From the NCBI RefSeq assembly GCF_016680995.1, contig NZ_JAEQMG010000040.1:170926-234925 (forward strand): 64,000 bases of DNA. Reading direction: 5' to 3'. Source of the DNA: Ruminococcus difficilis. Its GTDB lineage: Bacteria; Bacillota_A; Clostridia; Oscillospirales; Acutalibacteraceae. This document shows, piece after piece, positions 1 to 8,190 of this stretch. The first letter of the stretch is position 1. Each line of letters opens with the position of its first letter. The position numbers and the translations under genes are program-made. The notes beneath the pieces were generated by a model. The model had not been told where the DNA came from. It did not search any database and was given only the letters and a program-made list of their open reading frames with translations.

Positions 1-79
1 TCGTCATAAAACCGATGCCGCTGCCGCCGGAACACACGTGAGTAGTGACGCGTTCCATGCCGAGCTTCAACAGGGTAAA
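1..79 (-). pseudogene. C-terminal fragment of a GHKL sensor histidine kinase, running off the window start
   Basis: Read leftwards from position 79, the frame encodes LLKLGMERVTTH followed by CSGGSGIGFMT. This is the G2-box signature of the HATPase domain of AgrC/GHKL-type sensor kinases (TTH..GGSGIG.MT). Two in-frame TAG codons at 80-85 stand directly upstream, and the first is also the stop of the neighbouring gene. The 5' part of the kinase is therefore missing here and the domain has been cut at about position 80. The 3' end lies outside the window. Family assignment is by motif only. Confidence 0.5.
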
Positions 80-82
80 CTA

Positions 83-1108
83 CTAACGGATTATCGTATT
101 GATATATTCCATCAAATTGTATTCAATATGGTTTTTCCAATCGCAGATATATCCGTCTATTTTTCGAAAACGACTACCGTTAGGTATCTCTCCTATTATA
201 TACTTTCTTCTTAAAATATTATAAAGGCATACGATAGCACATATTTGGTTTTGGATTTGTGTTAGTAAACACCAATGTGCATCTTCGGGAAAACGGATCG
301 GAAAGTCAGAATTCTGACATATGTGTTCGTTGATCCAGTTGTTATTATTTGGTTCTCCGCTAACAATCCAATTCCTGAATATGTCAAAGTCATGACTGCT
401 TACAAAATCCGCGCCGTATAATTTACACAATACGTTAAATGCAATTTTTGCATAAGCGCGATCTGTAGCTTTGCTTTCCAGTATTCTATCATTTAGACTT
501 GGCTGAAGAATACTGTGAGAAACACCCCCCACGGAATCTTTTGATTTTAACAAAGCATCTATTTTGTCGTGGATGCTTTCTTTATCAGGACATACAACAT
601 ACCATTTCTTATCATAGAATCCAATTAGGATAGTATCATCCGAATAGTTATCCGGCGTGATGTTCACAAATCTGGGGCTTTTATTGAATTCCGAAAGCAT
701 ATTAAGAAACTTATGAAATGATTCCGTTAATTCCTTTTCGGAAGTGTATTCGTCACTAAAGGAAAAAGAATTAGCCGATATACTGATATGAGGTATATGA
801 TATACTTTTCCCATACTCATAAATCCAAGGCTTAGTTTATTACTGATGTCGTCATTATCAGAGAAGTACAGTATTCTTACAGTTCCGGATGGCAAGGTAG
901 AACCTCGTTTTCCGGGTCCGGAAAAGCCTCTGCAAAGAGATACTGTAGAAGCATGAATCATTTCATCTTCCAGTTTGCAGAAAATAGAATTAGCTTGATC
1001 TGAAACGCATCCCTTTTCTAAAGTGTGAATTCCACCGATGGCTGCAGGAAAAATGTGTTCTCTACCGTTGTATGTAAGGTTATCTCGATTTCTTAAATAA
1101 ATACACAT
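83..1108 (-). CDS. HNH-endonuclease-like hypothetical protein
   Basis: This is a 341-residue protein without signal peptide or membrane segment. Residues about 14-55 contain NGREHIFPAAIGG followed by GCVSDQANSIF. That order of EHI.P..IGG and then a CN..F-like element recalls the HNH_5 type of HNH nuclease found in phage and defence islands, but the zinc-binding cysteine pairs of that family are not intact. The rest of the protein is unrecognised. The gene is AT-rich compared with the core genes further on, and its stop abuts the broken sensor-kinase fragment, so it probably arrived by transfer. It could be a degenerate or specialised nuclease or an unrelated effector. Confidence 0.5.
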   Translation of the reverse strand: MCIYLRNRDNLTYNGREHIFPAAIGGIHTLEKGCVSDQANSIFCKLEDEMIHASTVSLCRGFSGPGKRGSTLPSGTVRILYFSDNDDISNKLSLGFMSMGKVYHIPHISISANSFSFSDEYTSEKELTESFHKFLNMLSEFNKSPRFVNITPDNYSDDTILIGFYDKKWYVVCPDKESIHDKIDALLKSKDSVGGVSHSILQPSLNDRILESKATDRAYAKIAFNVLCKLYGADFVSSHDFDIFRNWIVSGEPNNNNWINEHICQNSDFPIRFPEDAHWCLLTQIQNQICAIVCLYNILRRKYIIGEIPNGSRFRKIDGYICDWKNHIEYNLMEYINTIIR

Positions 1109-1153
1109 ATCATTATCGTATATGGATCTGCTGATCTATATCCTTCATTTCGT

Positions 1154-1978
1154 TTATAACATTCCTGAAAGACAGCTTTCCTTTAATTCAGCTGTCGGAT
1201 TATACTTTTCAATTAAATCTTGAACGATTACTCTGCTGCCTGCACCGATCCGAGGGCTTAATGTAACTTGCATATCGGCAAAGGCTTTGTCGTCTATTAT
1301 CATATCGTAATAAGAAAACGGTTGTTTTTCCGCACCAAACAACAATCTGTTTGCAAACATCTGAAAATCTGTATTGATTTTATCCGGCGATTGCATTAGA
1401 TTTAGCGGATAGATATTAAGAATATATCGCCATTCCTTTTGAAATTGCCAATGCAGATTTTTATATTTCCCCAATTTACCAAAATTGATGGAGAATTGGT
1501 TTCCGTTTTCAAGAAGCAATTTGGGATATAACTTCTCTTTTTCGTCAGTATACTCTACTTTACATAAAAGATCTTTTGTGATAGCCTGTATGGAAATGAA
1601 CCCTTTTGAGAAGATCTCTGCAAGCGGAATAATAGTCTGTATGGAATTGCCCTTTGATGCGTCTGTGATATGTAAGCCTTTAGCTTTAGCTAAATCTTCC
1701 GCTGTGTTGTTATACAGCCTAAAAGGATTCTTAGATAGACGAATTCTAACTCCCTTGTCTAATGAGGCGTACATATTCCACATCGGAATGCTTTCTGATT
1801 CATCATCAGTCCAGGAACTGACGTAAACAAATTGACCGGCATTTTTTAAATCGTATGTTTCCTGCTCTTGAAGATCATCCATTTTATCAAGAGAATTAAA
1901 TCGGATGGATCGATTCTTTAGGATTAGCGCCAGTGTTTCTACACTGGTATAATGGTACAAGTATTCATTGTTCTCCAT
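1154..1978 (-). CDS. DUF2971 family protein
   Basis: This 274-residue protein starts with MENNEYLYHYTSVETLALI, followed by SIRFNSLDKMDDLQE. A YHYTS start followed by a F.....DP-like segment is the hallmark of DUF2971 proteins, which are common in phage-defence and mobile islands and have no settled biochemical role. A QFQKEWRYIL segment near residue 185 matches the conserved K..EW.YE region of the family. It lies 45 bp upstream of the HNH-like gene on the same strand and may be cotranscribed with it. No toxin or antitoxin partner is recognisable. Confidence 0.7.
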   Translation of the reverse strand: MENNEYLYHYTSVETLALILKNRSIRFNSLDKMDDLQEQETYDLKNAGQFVYVSSWTDDESESIPMWNMYASLDKGVRIRLSKNPFRLYNNTAEDLAKAKGLHITDASKGNSIQTIIPLAEIFSKGFISIQAITKDLLCKVEYTDEKEKLYPKLLLENGNQFSINFGKLGKYKNLHWQFQKEWRYILNIYPLNLMQSPDKINTDFQMFANRLLFGAEKQPFSYYDMIIDDKAFADMQVTLSPRIGAGSRVIVQDLIEKYNPTAELKESCLSGML

Positions 1979-2295
1979 TCTGTTCCCCCAAGAAAGATTT
2001 GACGTGTTCCGTATCTATAATAAATTGTTTTGTTAAGCATCAAGCAGAGCTATTGTTAATCTCGCTTTCTGCAGTTTTTTTCTTCAGCCCTACGATAATA
2101 GTGGCAGGGCCTTTAAACCGTGTTCATTTTCTAAGCTTTTCTGTGAGATTGATTATCTGTAGATCAGTATAACATCAGTTCCTTTACATCGCAAGAAGAA
2201 TCACACACAATATATATGTATGTGTGTGATTCCTTAAGAGAATTGTCATCATCTATTCTCTTTGTTATCTTTTTTCATCTTTTAGTCTGAATGTC
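1979..2295. other. AT-rich intergenic stretch
   Basis: These 317 bases between two minus-strand genes show no convincing coding frame. The only clear structure is the long perfect hairpin at 2198-2232, described separately. Confidence 0.5.
2198..2232. repeat. Perfect 12-bp inverted repeat
   Basis: GAATCACACACA at 2198-2209 is exactly complementary to TGTGTGTGATTC at 2221-2232, around an 11-nt AT loop. No T-tract follows on either strand, so it is not a classical terminator. It lies between two minus-strand genes and could stabilise or end mRNA, or bind a protein. Confidence 0.6.
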
Positions 2296-2694
2296 TTATT
2301 CCGATTCATTATCAACATCATCAAAGAACCGAGCAGTGGCTTCGCTGATAAAGTAGTTCATGAAGTTTTCCAACACCTGCTCCCGCACTTCTCTTTTGGG
2401 AGGGGTGCCCCTTATCAGCTTGTCGATCAGCACATGCGCTAATGTGTTGATCGTATTGTTGATTGATCCGAATGATGTCGATTTGACCGCGTACTTTCCG
2501 TCGCTCAGTTCATCCGAAACGATCAGGATGCCGGATGATTTGAGCTCTGCTTTGGGATCGGCTTCCAGTTTCTTCCTTGCGGCCTCCAGTCTTTTTCTGA
2601 AGCCCTGAGTATACAGAAGATCTGATAGCGGAAAGCTGAAACCGACGGTTTCCTTTTCGATATCGTGATTCTTTTTCTGTTCGTTCTTATCCAT
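2296..2694 (-). CDS. Hypothetical protein, 132 aa
   Basis: No family is recognised. The start is supported by AAGGAGG about 9 bases upstream. The protein is charged and soluble, with a predicted helical segment at about residues 32-50 (RKRLEAARKKLEADPK) and an acidic C terminus (DDVDNESE). Nothing indicates export. It is on the same strand as the winged-helix gene upstream and probably belongs to the same accessory block. Confidence 0.5.
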   Translation of the reverse strand: MDKNEQKKNHDIEKETVGFSFPLSDLLYTQGFRKRLEAARKKLEADPKAELKSSGILIVSDELSDGKYAVKSTSFGSINNTINTLAHVLIDKLIRGTPPKREVREQVLENFMNYFISEATARFFDDVDNESE

Positions 2695-2800
2695 TATACG
2701 AACCTCCTTTATATTTATAATATGTATCTGCTATAGAGGAATAGTTTTTTCAAACCGATTCCGCTGTTGTTGATTGCAGTGTTAATGTCATCGTACCGAT

Positions 2801-3904
2801 CTATTGCTCTCTGATCGATCCTACTCTGAGCGACGGTCTCTCTGCTGTCTCTTTCAGTATACCCAAATCCCGATCCTGACAAATGATATAATTCATCTTT
2901 GCGTTGGTTTCAGCGTTATGGATAAACAACCTGAGCGTTACAGCATTGATATTCCCGGGGCAAAACCATACCGGGGCATCATGATAGAATCCTGTGCCGA
3001 TCCGGAGCCGATACCTGCCCTCATCATCTCTGTCGGTGGTTTCTATGTCGCCCTGTTCGATCAGCCTGTGCATTAAATCGCTGTGATCGTTATACAGATC
3101 TTCAAAACGGCTGTAAAAGTTATCTCCGCTATCGAAAACATAGAACTCCGAATATTTGGCGGTATTGATGCCTTTTTTATCATCGTTTCGGTAGTTGGCG
3201 ATGATTTGTTTTGTGATATCGATCACCGACTTTTCATCATTGCAGATCAGTATGGCGCCGCTTACGGGAATCGAATATACTTGAGTTAAGAAGTAGGGGA
3301 GTAACCCTTCTTGCTTTGAAAAGGTCTTCATATCATGATTTGTCCGATAGACAGGGATGATCTTTCCTCTTCCTCCGAAAAAGCCTAAGACCCTTGACCC
3401 CTTAAATACGGTTGACCTGACACCCAGCATGCGCTTGAAATCCAACGCGGTATAGAAGTATACTTGATGATTGCTTTGGTCGATCGTCTCCGAAATATCC
3501 GGCTTTTCATCGGATTCATAGGGGATCCCCATACGGTCGAGGAGGGCGTAAAGATATGCGAATTGCCTTTTTCTGGTTCGGTGCTTGATATCGTACTGCC
3601 GATTATCGTCCTCGAGACAGCTCTTATACTTTATGTAATGAGGGTGTGAGGTCAGCAACTTCCCAGAGTTTGTCAGGATATATCCGATAGCGCCGTCTCT
3701 GCTGATCCGCTTGATATATCCTCTTTGCTTCAGGATCGAGATTGCCTTTCTGAAGTTGGTGCTTGACATATTCATGTGTTGATATAGATCGCTGGGGATC
3801 TCTTTTGAATAATACAGGATATTCAAAAGACGGTCATATCTCGAGTCGTATTTTTCTCTGCTGAAGTCGATGTGATATCCGGGATTGTTTTCATTATTTG
3901 ACAT
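2801..3904 (-). CDS. Winged-helix DNA-binding protein of an accessory element
   Basis: The protein has 367 residues. Residues about 22-85 read as a winged helix: a recognition-helix segment (MSSTNFRKAISILKQRGYI) followed by a wing (RISRDGAIGYILTNSGKLL). The middle contains a basic stretch (KHRTRKRQF) and a possible alpha/beta core (SGAILICNDEKSVIDITKQI). Its layout, with an N-terminal helix-turn-helix before a larger unknown domain, resembles replication-relaxation-type proteins of plasmids and integrative elements. That is a comparison, not an assignment. It sits in an AT-rich block with other unrecognised genes. Confidence 0.5.
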   Translation of the reverse strand: MSNNENNPGYHIDFSREKYDSRYDRLLNILYYSKEIPSDLYQHMNMSSTNFRKAISILKQRGYIKRISRDGAIGYILTNSGKLLTSHPHYIKYKSCLEDDNRQYDIKHRTRKRQFAYLYALLDRMGIPYESDEKPDISETIDQSNHQVYFYTALDFKRMLGVRSTVFKGSRVLGFFGGRGKIIPVYRTNHDMKTFSKQEGLLPYFLTQVYSIPVSGAILICNDEKSVIDITKQIIANYRNDDKKGINTAKYSEFYVFDSGDNFYSRFEDLYNDHSDLMHRLIEQGDIETTDRDDEGRYRLRIGTGFYHDAPVWFCPGNINAVTLRLFIHNAETNAKMNYIICQDRDLGILKETAERPSLRVGSIREQ

Positions 3905-4038
3905 CTTTTGTTCTCCTTATCATTATAGTATTTTGCTACACTGTTTTTGTACTTTATATTTTTGTTCCTTAGGAAGGTGGAGCGGCGAATTTGTTTCAAT
4001 CGTCTCTCGAACCGCATCAACAGTGAAATGCCTGAATC

Positions 4039-4093
4039 ATTACCCCTGTCACGTTACTTGATTTTGTTTTTGGGTATTTGTGACAGGGGTAAT
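4039..4093. repeat. 14-bp perfect inverted repeat
   Basis: ATTACCCCTGTCAC at 4039-4052 pairs exactly with GTGACAGGGGTAAT at 4080-4093, with 27 bases between. A further partial copy of the arm (TTTGTGACACC) follows at about 4101. It lies in the gap between two minus-strand accessory genes. It might be an element end, an operator or a replication site. The sequence alone does not decide. Confidence 0.6.
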
Positions 4094-4115
4094 TCAAAGA
4101 TTTGTGACACCTAAA

Positions 4116-4799
4116 TTACGAGTTGCCGTCACGGCGTATATCATGTATCAGAAACATAAGATCAATTTCATGTTCATTATCTGTGATATAGATCTCGGTT
4201 TTGTTCTGACCGACTCCTTTCGATTTGCAGTAATAGGCGGTGTCACACGTATATGGTGAATCATCGATCAGAAAGTGACCGATCAATCCGTTGATGATGA
4301 CGGACGCTTCTTTATTGTCATTGTCAATGGCAAACTGCGGATGATTGCAGTAGGTCAGAAACGCCACCTTTGCGTGCTCAAACGGTTGGATGCCGTTTTT
4401 TATGCAGAAGTGATGCACAGCCTCGTTGACCGTTTGTGCCAGAGCGTTGTTGTAATCCTCCTTTCTTCTGCGCATATTGGGCAGGAGCATCGGGAGTGTG
4501 ATCTTGTACATCGGGAAGTCAAAATCTGCAACCTGTTCGACAGAGATACCCATGATCTCACATTCGATATGGTTGATCCGGTCAAGCCCCGGAAAGGATG
4601 GAATAGATTCTTTGAGCGAAAGCAAAAGCTCCCGATACAATAAAAACATGTTGGAAGTAATGCGCGCTCCCTTTTTGGTTGTGCTGACAAAACGATCAAA
4701 ATCACACTCGTCTTGATGCTTTTGCAACAATCGCGTGTTGGTGAGCAGCTCCTGAGATAATTGCTGTATTCTCTCTGTGTTGTTATAAATGGTATCCAT
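4116..4799 (-). CDS. Hypothetical protein, 227 aa
   Basis: No family is recognised. The N terminus (residues 1-60) is helical and could form a coiled coil (TERIQQLSQELLTNTRLLQK). The middle has a basic patch (PNMRRRKEDYNNA), and the C-terminal half contains a beta-rich segment ending LMFLIHDIRRDGNS. No signal peptide or membrane segment is visible. A GGGGGAAAA purine stretch precedes the ATG. The gene is AT-rich like the rest of the accessory block. Confidence 0.5.
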   Translation of the reverse strand: MDTIYNNTERIQQLSQELLTNTRLLQKHQDECDFDRFVSTTKKGARITSNMFLLYRELLLSLKESIPSFPGLDRINHIECEIMGISVEQVADFDFPMYKITLPMLLPNMRRRKEDYNNALAQTVNEAVHHFCIKNGIQPFEHAKVAFLTYCNHPQFAIDNDNKEASVIINGLIGHFLIDDSPYTCDTAYYCKSKGVGQNKTEIYITDNEHEIDLMFLIHDIRRDGNS

Positions 4800-4853
4800 C
4801 GTTTTTCCCCCTTTGCTGATACCTCAGCGTATGTTTTTCTTCGTCATTATGTA

Positions 4854-5030
4854 CTAATCAAGGCCGGCTCTTTTGCCTAAATCTAACATTGCAAAGCAGA
4901 ATTTTTGCCGAGTTGTCAATGTTGTCAGTGACTGGTCACCCTCGCGGATACGCAGGGTGCGGCGGATCTCCTTGGGGATGACGACGCGGCCGAGGTCATC
5001 GATGCGTCTGACGATTCCTGTTGCTTTCAT
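4854..5030 (-). pseudogene. Truncated AbrB/SpoVT-type transition-state regulator
   Basis: The start codon at 5030 has AAGGAGA ten bases upstream. Residues 1-32 (MKATGIVRRIDDLGRVVIPK then EIRRTLRIREGD) are a textbook AbrB swapped-hairpin DNA-binding domain. After EGD, where the family normally continues with a hydrophobic P.E/E.. strand and a C-terminal oligomerisation part, the sequence switches to an unrelated tail of about 25 residues. The break falls at a small inverted repeat (GGTGACCAGTCAC). The product may be a dead fragment or a DNA-binding-only remnant. Confidence 0.7.
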
Positions 5031-5192
5031 ATCTGAATCTCCTTGTTTTGGTTTACAAAAGTTTGCAGATATAGTGTTTGCACCCATCATAAGAAAATAC
5101 GGAAATCGCGCAGGAAGAATCTGTCAGCGGAAAATCTTGACAGAAACAGCGGTATCACATAGAATAAAGGAAAGAATTCGGGAGGTGAGAGG

Positions 5193-5957
5193 ATGCCGCG
5201 CGTTACGATCAACGGCGATGATTTCGGGATGAACGAGAGCTGTACCAAGGCGATCCTCCGCGCACTGCGCGAGGGGTTGATCACCGATACCACCATGATG
5301 GCGAACGGGTCGTTTTTTGATGAAGCTGTTCAGATGGCGAAGGAGTTCGGACTGACCGATCGGATCGGCGTCCACTTCAATCTGACCGAGGGTCGACCGC
5401 TGACCGACGGGATCACAAAGGCGCCGCTGTTTGTCAAGGACGGCGGATTTCACCGCGCGTTTTTGCAGCAGCCGCGTGAGTTGGATGCGGCGGAGCGCAA
5501 GGCGGTTTTTGATGAGCTTTGCGCGCAGGCGGAACGTATCCGAGGCGCGGGTATCGCGATCACCCATGCCGACTCCCATCATTATTTGCACACCTATCAA
5601 ACTCTCGCACCGATCTTCGCCGAGGTTTGTCGTCAGTGCGGGATCGACAGTATCCGCCTGAACCGCACGCTCGATACACCCGCGCATCCGCGCGTGACCG
5701 ACGGGCGGATCGATAACCGATTCTGGCGGGATCAAGGCTTGCGGACCTCGGAGCATTTCGGCAGATATCCCGATCTGTTTGATTCGGAGATCCCGGATCG
5801 TACCGAGATATTGGTGCACCCCGATTTGGATAAGGACGGCAGGTTGATCGACCGTACCGCTGTGATCAACGGTCACCCGAGTGGAATACTTTTGGATGGA
5901 GCAATCTATCGGGAGAAGTCGCTCACCCTGTGCCGCTATCAAGAACTGGTAACGTAA
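5193..5957 (+). CDS. ChbG/YdjC family carbohydrate deacetylase
   Basis: This 254-residue metal-dependent deacetylase-type protein starts TINGDDFGMNESCTKAIL, the signature N terminus of the YdjC/ChbG family with the metal-binding Asp pair. GVHFNLTEGRPLT supplies the conserved histidine after strand 2, and ITHADSHHYLHTY contains the HxDxHxH metal and catalytic cluster. Family members remove N-acetyl groups from chitobiose-type or other amino sugars in the cytoplasm. The exact substrate cannot be read here. A GGGAGGTGAGAGG site precedes the ATG. The gene stands alone and ends in a strong terminator. Confidence 0.85.
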   Translation: MPRVTINGDDFGMNESCTKAILRALREGLITDTTMMANGSFFDEAVQMAKEFGLTDRIGVHFNLTEGRPLTDGITKAPLFVKDGGFHRAFLQQPRELDAAERKAVFDELCAQAERIRGAGIAITHADSHHYLHTYQTLAPIFAEVCRQCGIDSIRLNRTLDTPAHPRVTDGRIDNRFWRDQGLRTSEHFGRYPDLFDSEIPDRTEILVHPDLDKDGRLIDRTAVINGHPSGILLDGAIYREKSLTLCRYQELVT

Positions 5958-5992
5958 AAAGATCCGAAGCGTATTGCCTCGGATCTTTTGTC
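5957..5992 (+). terminator. Intrinsic terminator of the ChbG gene
   Basis: AAAAGATCCGA at 5957-5967 pairs with TCGGATCTTTT at 5979-5989 and ends in a short U-run. It begins in the stop codon of the deacetylase gene. Confidence 0.75.
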
Positions 5993-6028
5993 ATTTACCA
6001 ATGATTTTGTAATACTGAATCCTTGTTT

Positions 6029-6070
6029 GTAAGAGTAAATGTCGGGTATTACTTGCGTTTACTTTTACAA
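6029..6070. repeat. Imperfect hairpin resembling an end of the adjacent IS
   Basis: GTAAGAGTAAATG and CGTTTACTTTTAC form an imperfect inverted repeat. Its first arm plus the following GTCGGG resembles the terminal sequence of the neighbouring IS (AAAGTAAATGTCGAGG). It may be the relic of an earlier insertion, or coincidence in AT-rich DNA. Confidence 0.3.
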
Positions 6071-6128
6071 TTAACGAAAAGCGATGCGATCCCAGAGTCC
6101 CGTTTATTGTCATGATCCTTTGTTATAA

Positions 6129-6141
6129 TAAGATTGTAGGA
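6129..6141. repeat. Left copy of 13-bp target-site duplication
   Basis: TAAGATTGTAGGA occurs here and again at 7808-7820. The two copies lie exactly outside the matching inverted ends of the IS, as expected for a duplication made on insertion. Confidence 0.8.
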
Positions 6142-7807
6142 GTTAGAATGAAAAAGTAAATGTCGAGGAAAGGGTGAGAAAAGTAGAAAAAGTATTGCGT
6201 TTAGTATTGCAATAAGGTAGTGTAAAAGTGAGTGGTTACTGTCTGCGGGAAAGAGGTAATCATGAAACAAATTACACTGAGTGACAGAATCATTATCGAA
6301 GCCGGATTGTGTTCCGGAAAGTCCATGAGAAAGATATCCGAGGATATCGGTAAATGTCCTGAGACCGTGTCCAGAGAGATACGCGCCAACCGCACAGTTA
6401 TCCGCGGCTCGTTCTATATGAACAACGACTGTGTCAACGCCAGAAGGTGTGCTCAGAAGAATCTCTGTCCTGAAAACTACTGCAGTATATTGTGTGTGAA
6501 ATGCCGGTACTACAAGTGTAGCGACATTTGCCCGAGGTACAGACCGTCTAAGTGCTCGGTCGTTGAGCAACCGCCGTATGTATGCAACCGCTGTGCCCGT
6601 AAGGATAAATGCAGCAAGAACAGATACATTTATTCCGCAAAGCTGGCTGACGCGGCGGCGAATAGAAGACGGTCGGATTCGAGACGCGGCGTTCATCTAA
6701 CAGCAGAACAGTTAGATTCCCTTGACAACCTTCTTAAGAAGCAAGTGAATAAGGGACAGCCGCTGTCACATATTTACGCCGAGCATGAAGCGGAAATGCC
6801 TGTATCGCTCAGGACGCTGTACAACTACATCGACAGCGGGATCCTTTCGGTGCGTAACATCGATCTGAGAAGAAAGGTAAGGTACAAGCCGAGAAAGCGA
6901 AAAAAGCAGGTTGCGTTAAAGGGCGATCATTTTGCCTACCGCTATGAGCATACCTATGAGGACTACAAGAGATTCATAGAGGAACATCCGAACTGCTCGA
7001 TCGTACAGATGGATACTGTGGTCGGTACAAGGTCAAAAGGACAGCGAATACTTACGATGCTGTTTGTGAAGTCGAACATCATGCTGATGAAGCTGATCCC
7101 CGACGGTAAGGCTCAGACGGTAGTCGATTTCTTTGACAGTCTGCTGGATGTTTTGGATATGCCGGAGTTCAAGTCGCTGTTTACAGTGATCCTCACGGAT
7201 AACGGACCGGAATTCAGGATGACGGATTATCTGGAATACGCGCCGTATACCGGCGAGCAGAGATGCAGAGTATTCTACTGTGATCCGATGGCTTCATGGC
7301 AAAAGGCAGAGATCGAAAAGAACCATGAATACATCCGCTATGTGATTCCGAAAGGAAAGAGCCTTGACGGTTACACCGATGATGACATTACCTTGCTGAT
7401 GAACCATATTAACAGTACCAAACGCATGAGTCTCGGCGGAAAATCTCCGTATGAGATGGTCGCTGAGGGTGATGAGAGCATGAAGTGGTTGATGCAGATA
7501 ATGGGAATGGACGCCATCCCTGCGGATGACGTCCACCTCAAGCCGGATCTGTTGATCCGGTAACCACAAAATAAATCCAACACGCAGACAGTAAAGCAGA
7601 CTCGCTATTCAATATTTTGAAGTCACGGCGTATTGCGTTTACTTTTGCGAATCTAAACGCGGTAGGTCAGCTTTGCTGTGCCCTGTGATGTTGAATTTGT
7701 GTTCATTATACCATGTTTTCTTCATTTTTCTACCCCTGTTTTCACTTTTAAACACTCTTTTTTCAAATTGCATGATTTGATATGGACATCTACTCTTTCA
7801 TTCAAGC
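6142..7807 (+). mobile_element. IS30-family insertion sequence, 1666 bp
   Basis: The ends are inverted repeats matching at 19 of 23 positions: 5' GTTAGAATGAAAAAGTAAAT at the left, and the complement of the right end reads GCTTGAATGAAAGAGTAGAT; both continue with GTC. Both ends touch a 13-bp direct repeat, so the boundaries are seen directly. One transposase gene fills the element. IS30 members usually duplicate 2-4 bp, although long duplications are known for a few such as the mycoplasma IS1630. The intact ends and duplication suggest a fairly recent insertion. Confidence 0.85.
6262..7563 (+). CDS. IS30 family transposase
   Basis: The protein has 433 residues from the ATG at 6262, which follows a GAAAGAGGTAATC ribosome site. 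The N terminus (ITLSDRIIIEAGLCSGKSM.. KISEDIGKCPETVSREI) is the helix-turn-helix typical of IS30. A cysteine-rich segment (CSILCVKCRYYKCSDICPRY) at about residues 75-120 is common in Firmicutes members. The DDE domain is intact: VQMDTVVG near residue 249, then LTDNGPEF, and later the glutamate region (QKAEIEKNHEYIRY). It recognises the terminal repeats and catalyses cut-and-paste or copy-out transposition. No frameshift is present, so it may be active. Confidence 0.92.
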   Translation: MKQITLSDRIIIEAGLCSGKSMRKISEDIGKCPETVSREIRANRTVIRGSFYMNNDCVNARRCAQKNLCPENYCSILCVKCRYYKCSDICPRYRPSKCSVVEQPPYVCNRCARKDKCSKNRYIYSAKLADAAANRRRSDSRRGVHLTAEQLDSLDNLLKKQVNKGQPLSHIYAEHEAEMPVSLRTLYNYIDSGILSVRNIDLRRKVRYKPRKRKKQVALKGDHFAYRYEHTYEDYKRFIEEHPNCSIVQMDTVVGTRSKGQRILTMLFVKSNIMLMKLIPDGKAQTVVDFFDSLLDVLDMPEFKSLFTVILTDNGPEFRMTDYLEYAPYTGEQRCRVFYCDPMASWQKAEIEKNHEYIRYVIPKGKSLDGYTDDDITLLMNHINSTKRMSLGGKSPYEMVAEGDESMKWLMQIMGMDAIPADDVHLKPDLLIR

Positions 7808-7820
7808 TAAGATTGTAGGA
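7808..7820. repeat. Right copy of 13-bp target-site duplication
   Basis: This is identical to 6129-6141 (TAAGATTGTAGGA) and starts at the base after the right inverted end of the IS. It lies in the 5' leader of the small gene at 7854. Confidence 0.8.
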
Positions 7821-7853
7821 ACGAACAATGCTTATTTGTAAAGGAGAATGACC

Positions 7854-8111
7854 ATGTTATTCGAAAGAACTTTTGACAAGCCCGAGAACATTATGGACGC
7901 CGCCGCCCAGGAGACTTCCTCCATGCGCGATATGCGCATCATGCGCGCACAGCGCAGTGAGAGAGGCTGGCTGCTCAAATACATCACCCTCGACGATGAT
8001 TATCCCATCGCAGCCATCGAGCGCAGTCTGACCCGTAAGCTCGGCGAGGCGGTCAGCATGGTGAATCTGCACTATGACTTCGACACCGCCGCAAGATTGA
8101 TCTACGCATAA
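7854..8111 (+). CDS. Hypothetical protein, 85 aa
   Basis: No family is recognised. AAGGAG at 7841-7846 is seven bases before the ATG at 7854, which is a better start than the ATG at 7848. The product is a small soluble protein with a helical, arginine-rich first half (SSMRDMRIMRAQRSERG) and the segment LTRKLGEAVSMVNLHYDFDT. The IS30 copy has entered its leader, so its original promoter is probably the TATAAT at 6124-6129 on the far side of the element. It ends before a bidirectional terminator. Confidence 0.55.
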   Translation: MLFERTFDKPENIMDAAAQETSSMRDMRIMRAQRSERGWLLKYITLDDDYPIAAIERSLTRKLGEAVSMVNLHYDFDTAARLIYA

Positions 8112-8150
8112 ATAAAACAGTATAGCACTGCAAAATATTCCCAACCATCA

Positions 8151-8190
8151 AACAAGGCTGCCTGATATTCGATCAGACAGCCTGTTATTA
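8151..8190. terminator. Bidirectional terminator between convergent genes
   Basis: AACAAGGCTG at 8151-8160 and CAGCCTGTT at 8178-8186 form a stem with internal support (CCTGAT/ATCAG) and U-rich flanks on both sides. It separates the converging genes ending at 8111 and 8188. Confidence 0.7.

Noticed and set aside
5124..5942. Long open frame opposite the ChbG gene, and similar long antisense frames under glpK, hisD, guaD, ygeY and glnN
   Set aside because: These mirror the codon bias of GC-rich genes on the other strand. The sense proteins have clear family motifs and ribosome sites.
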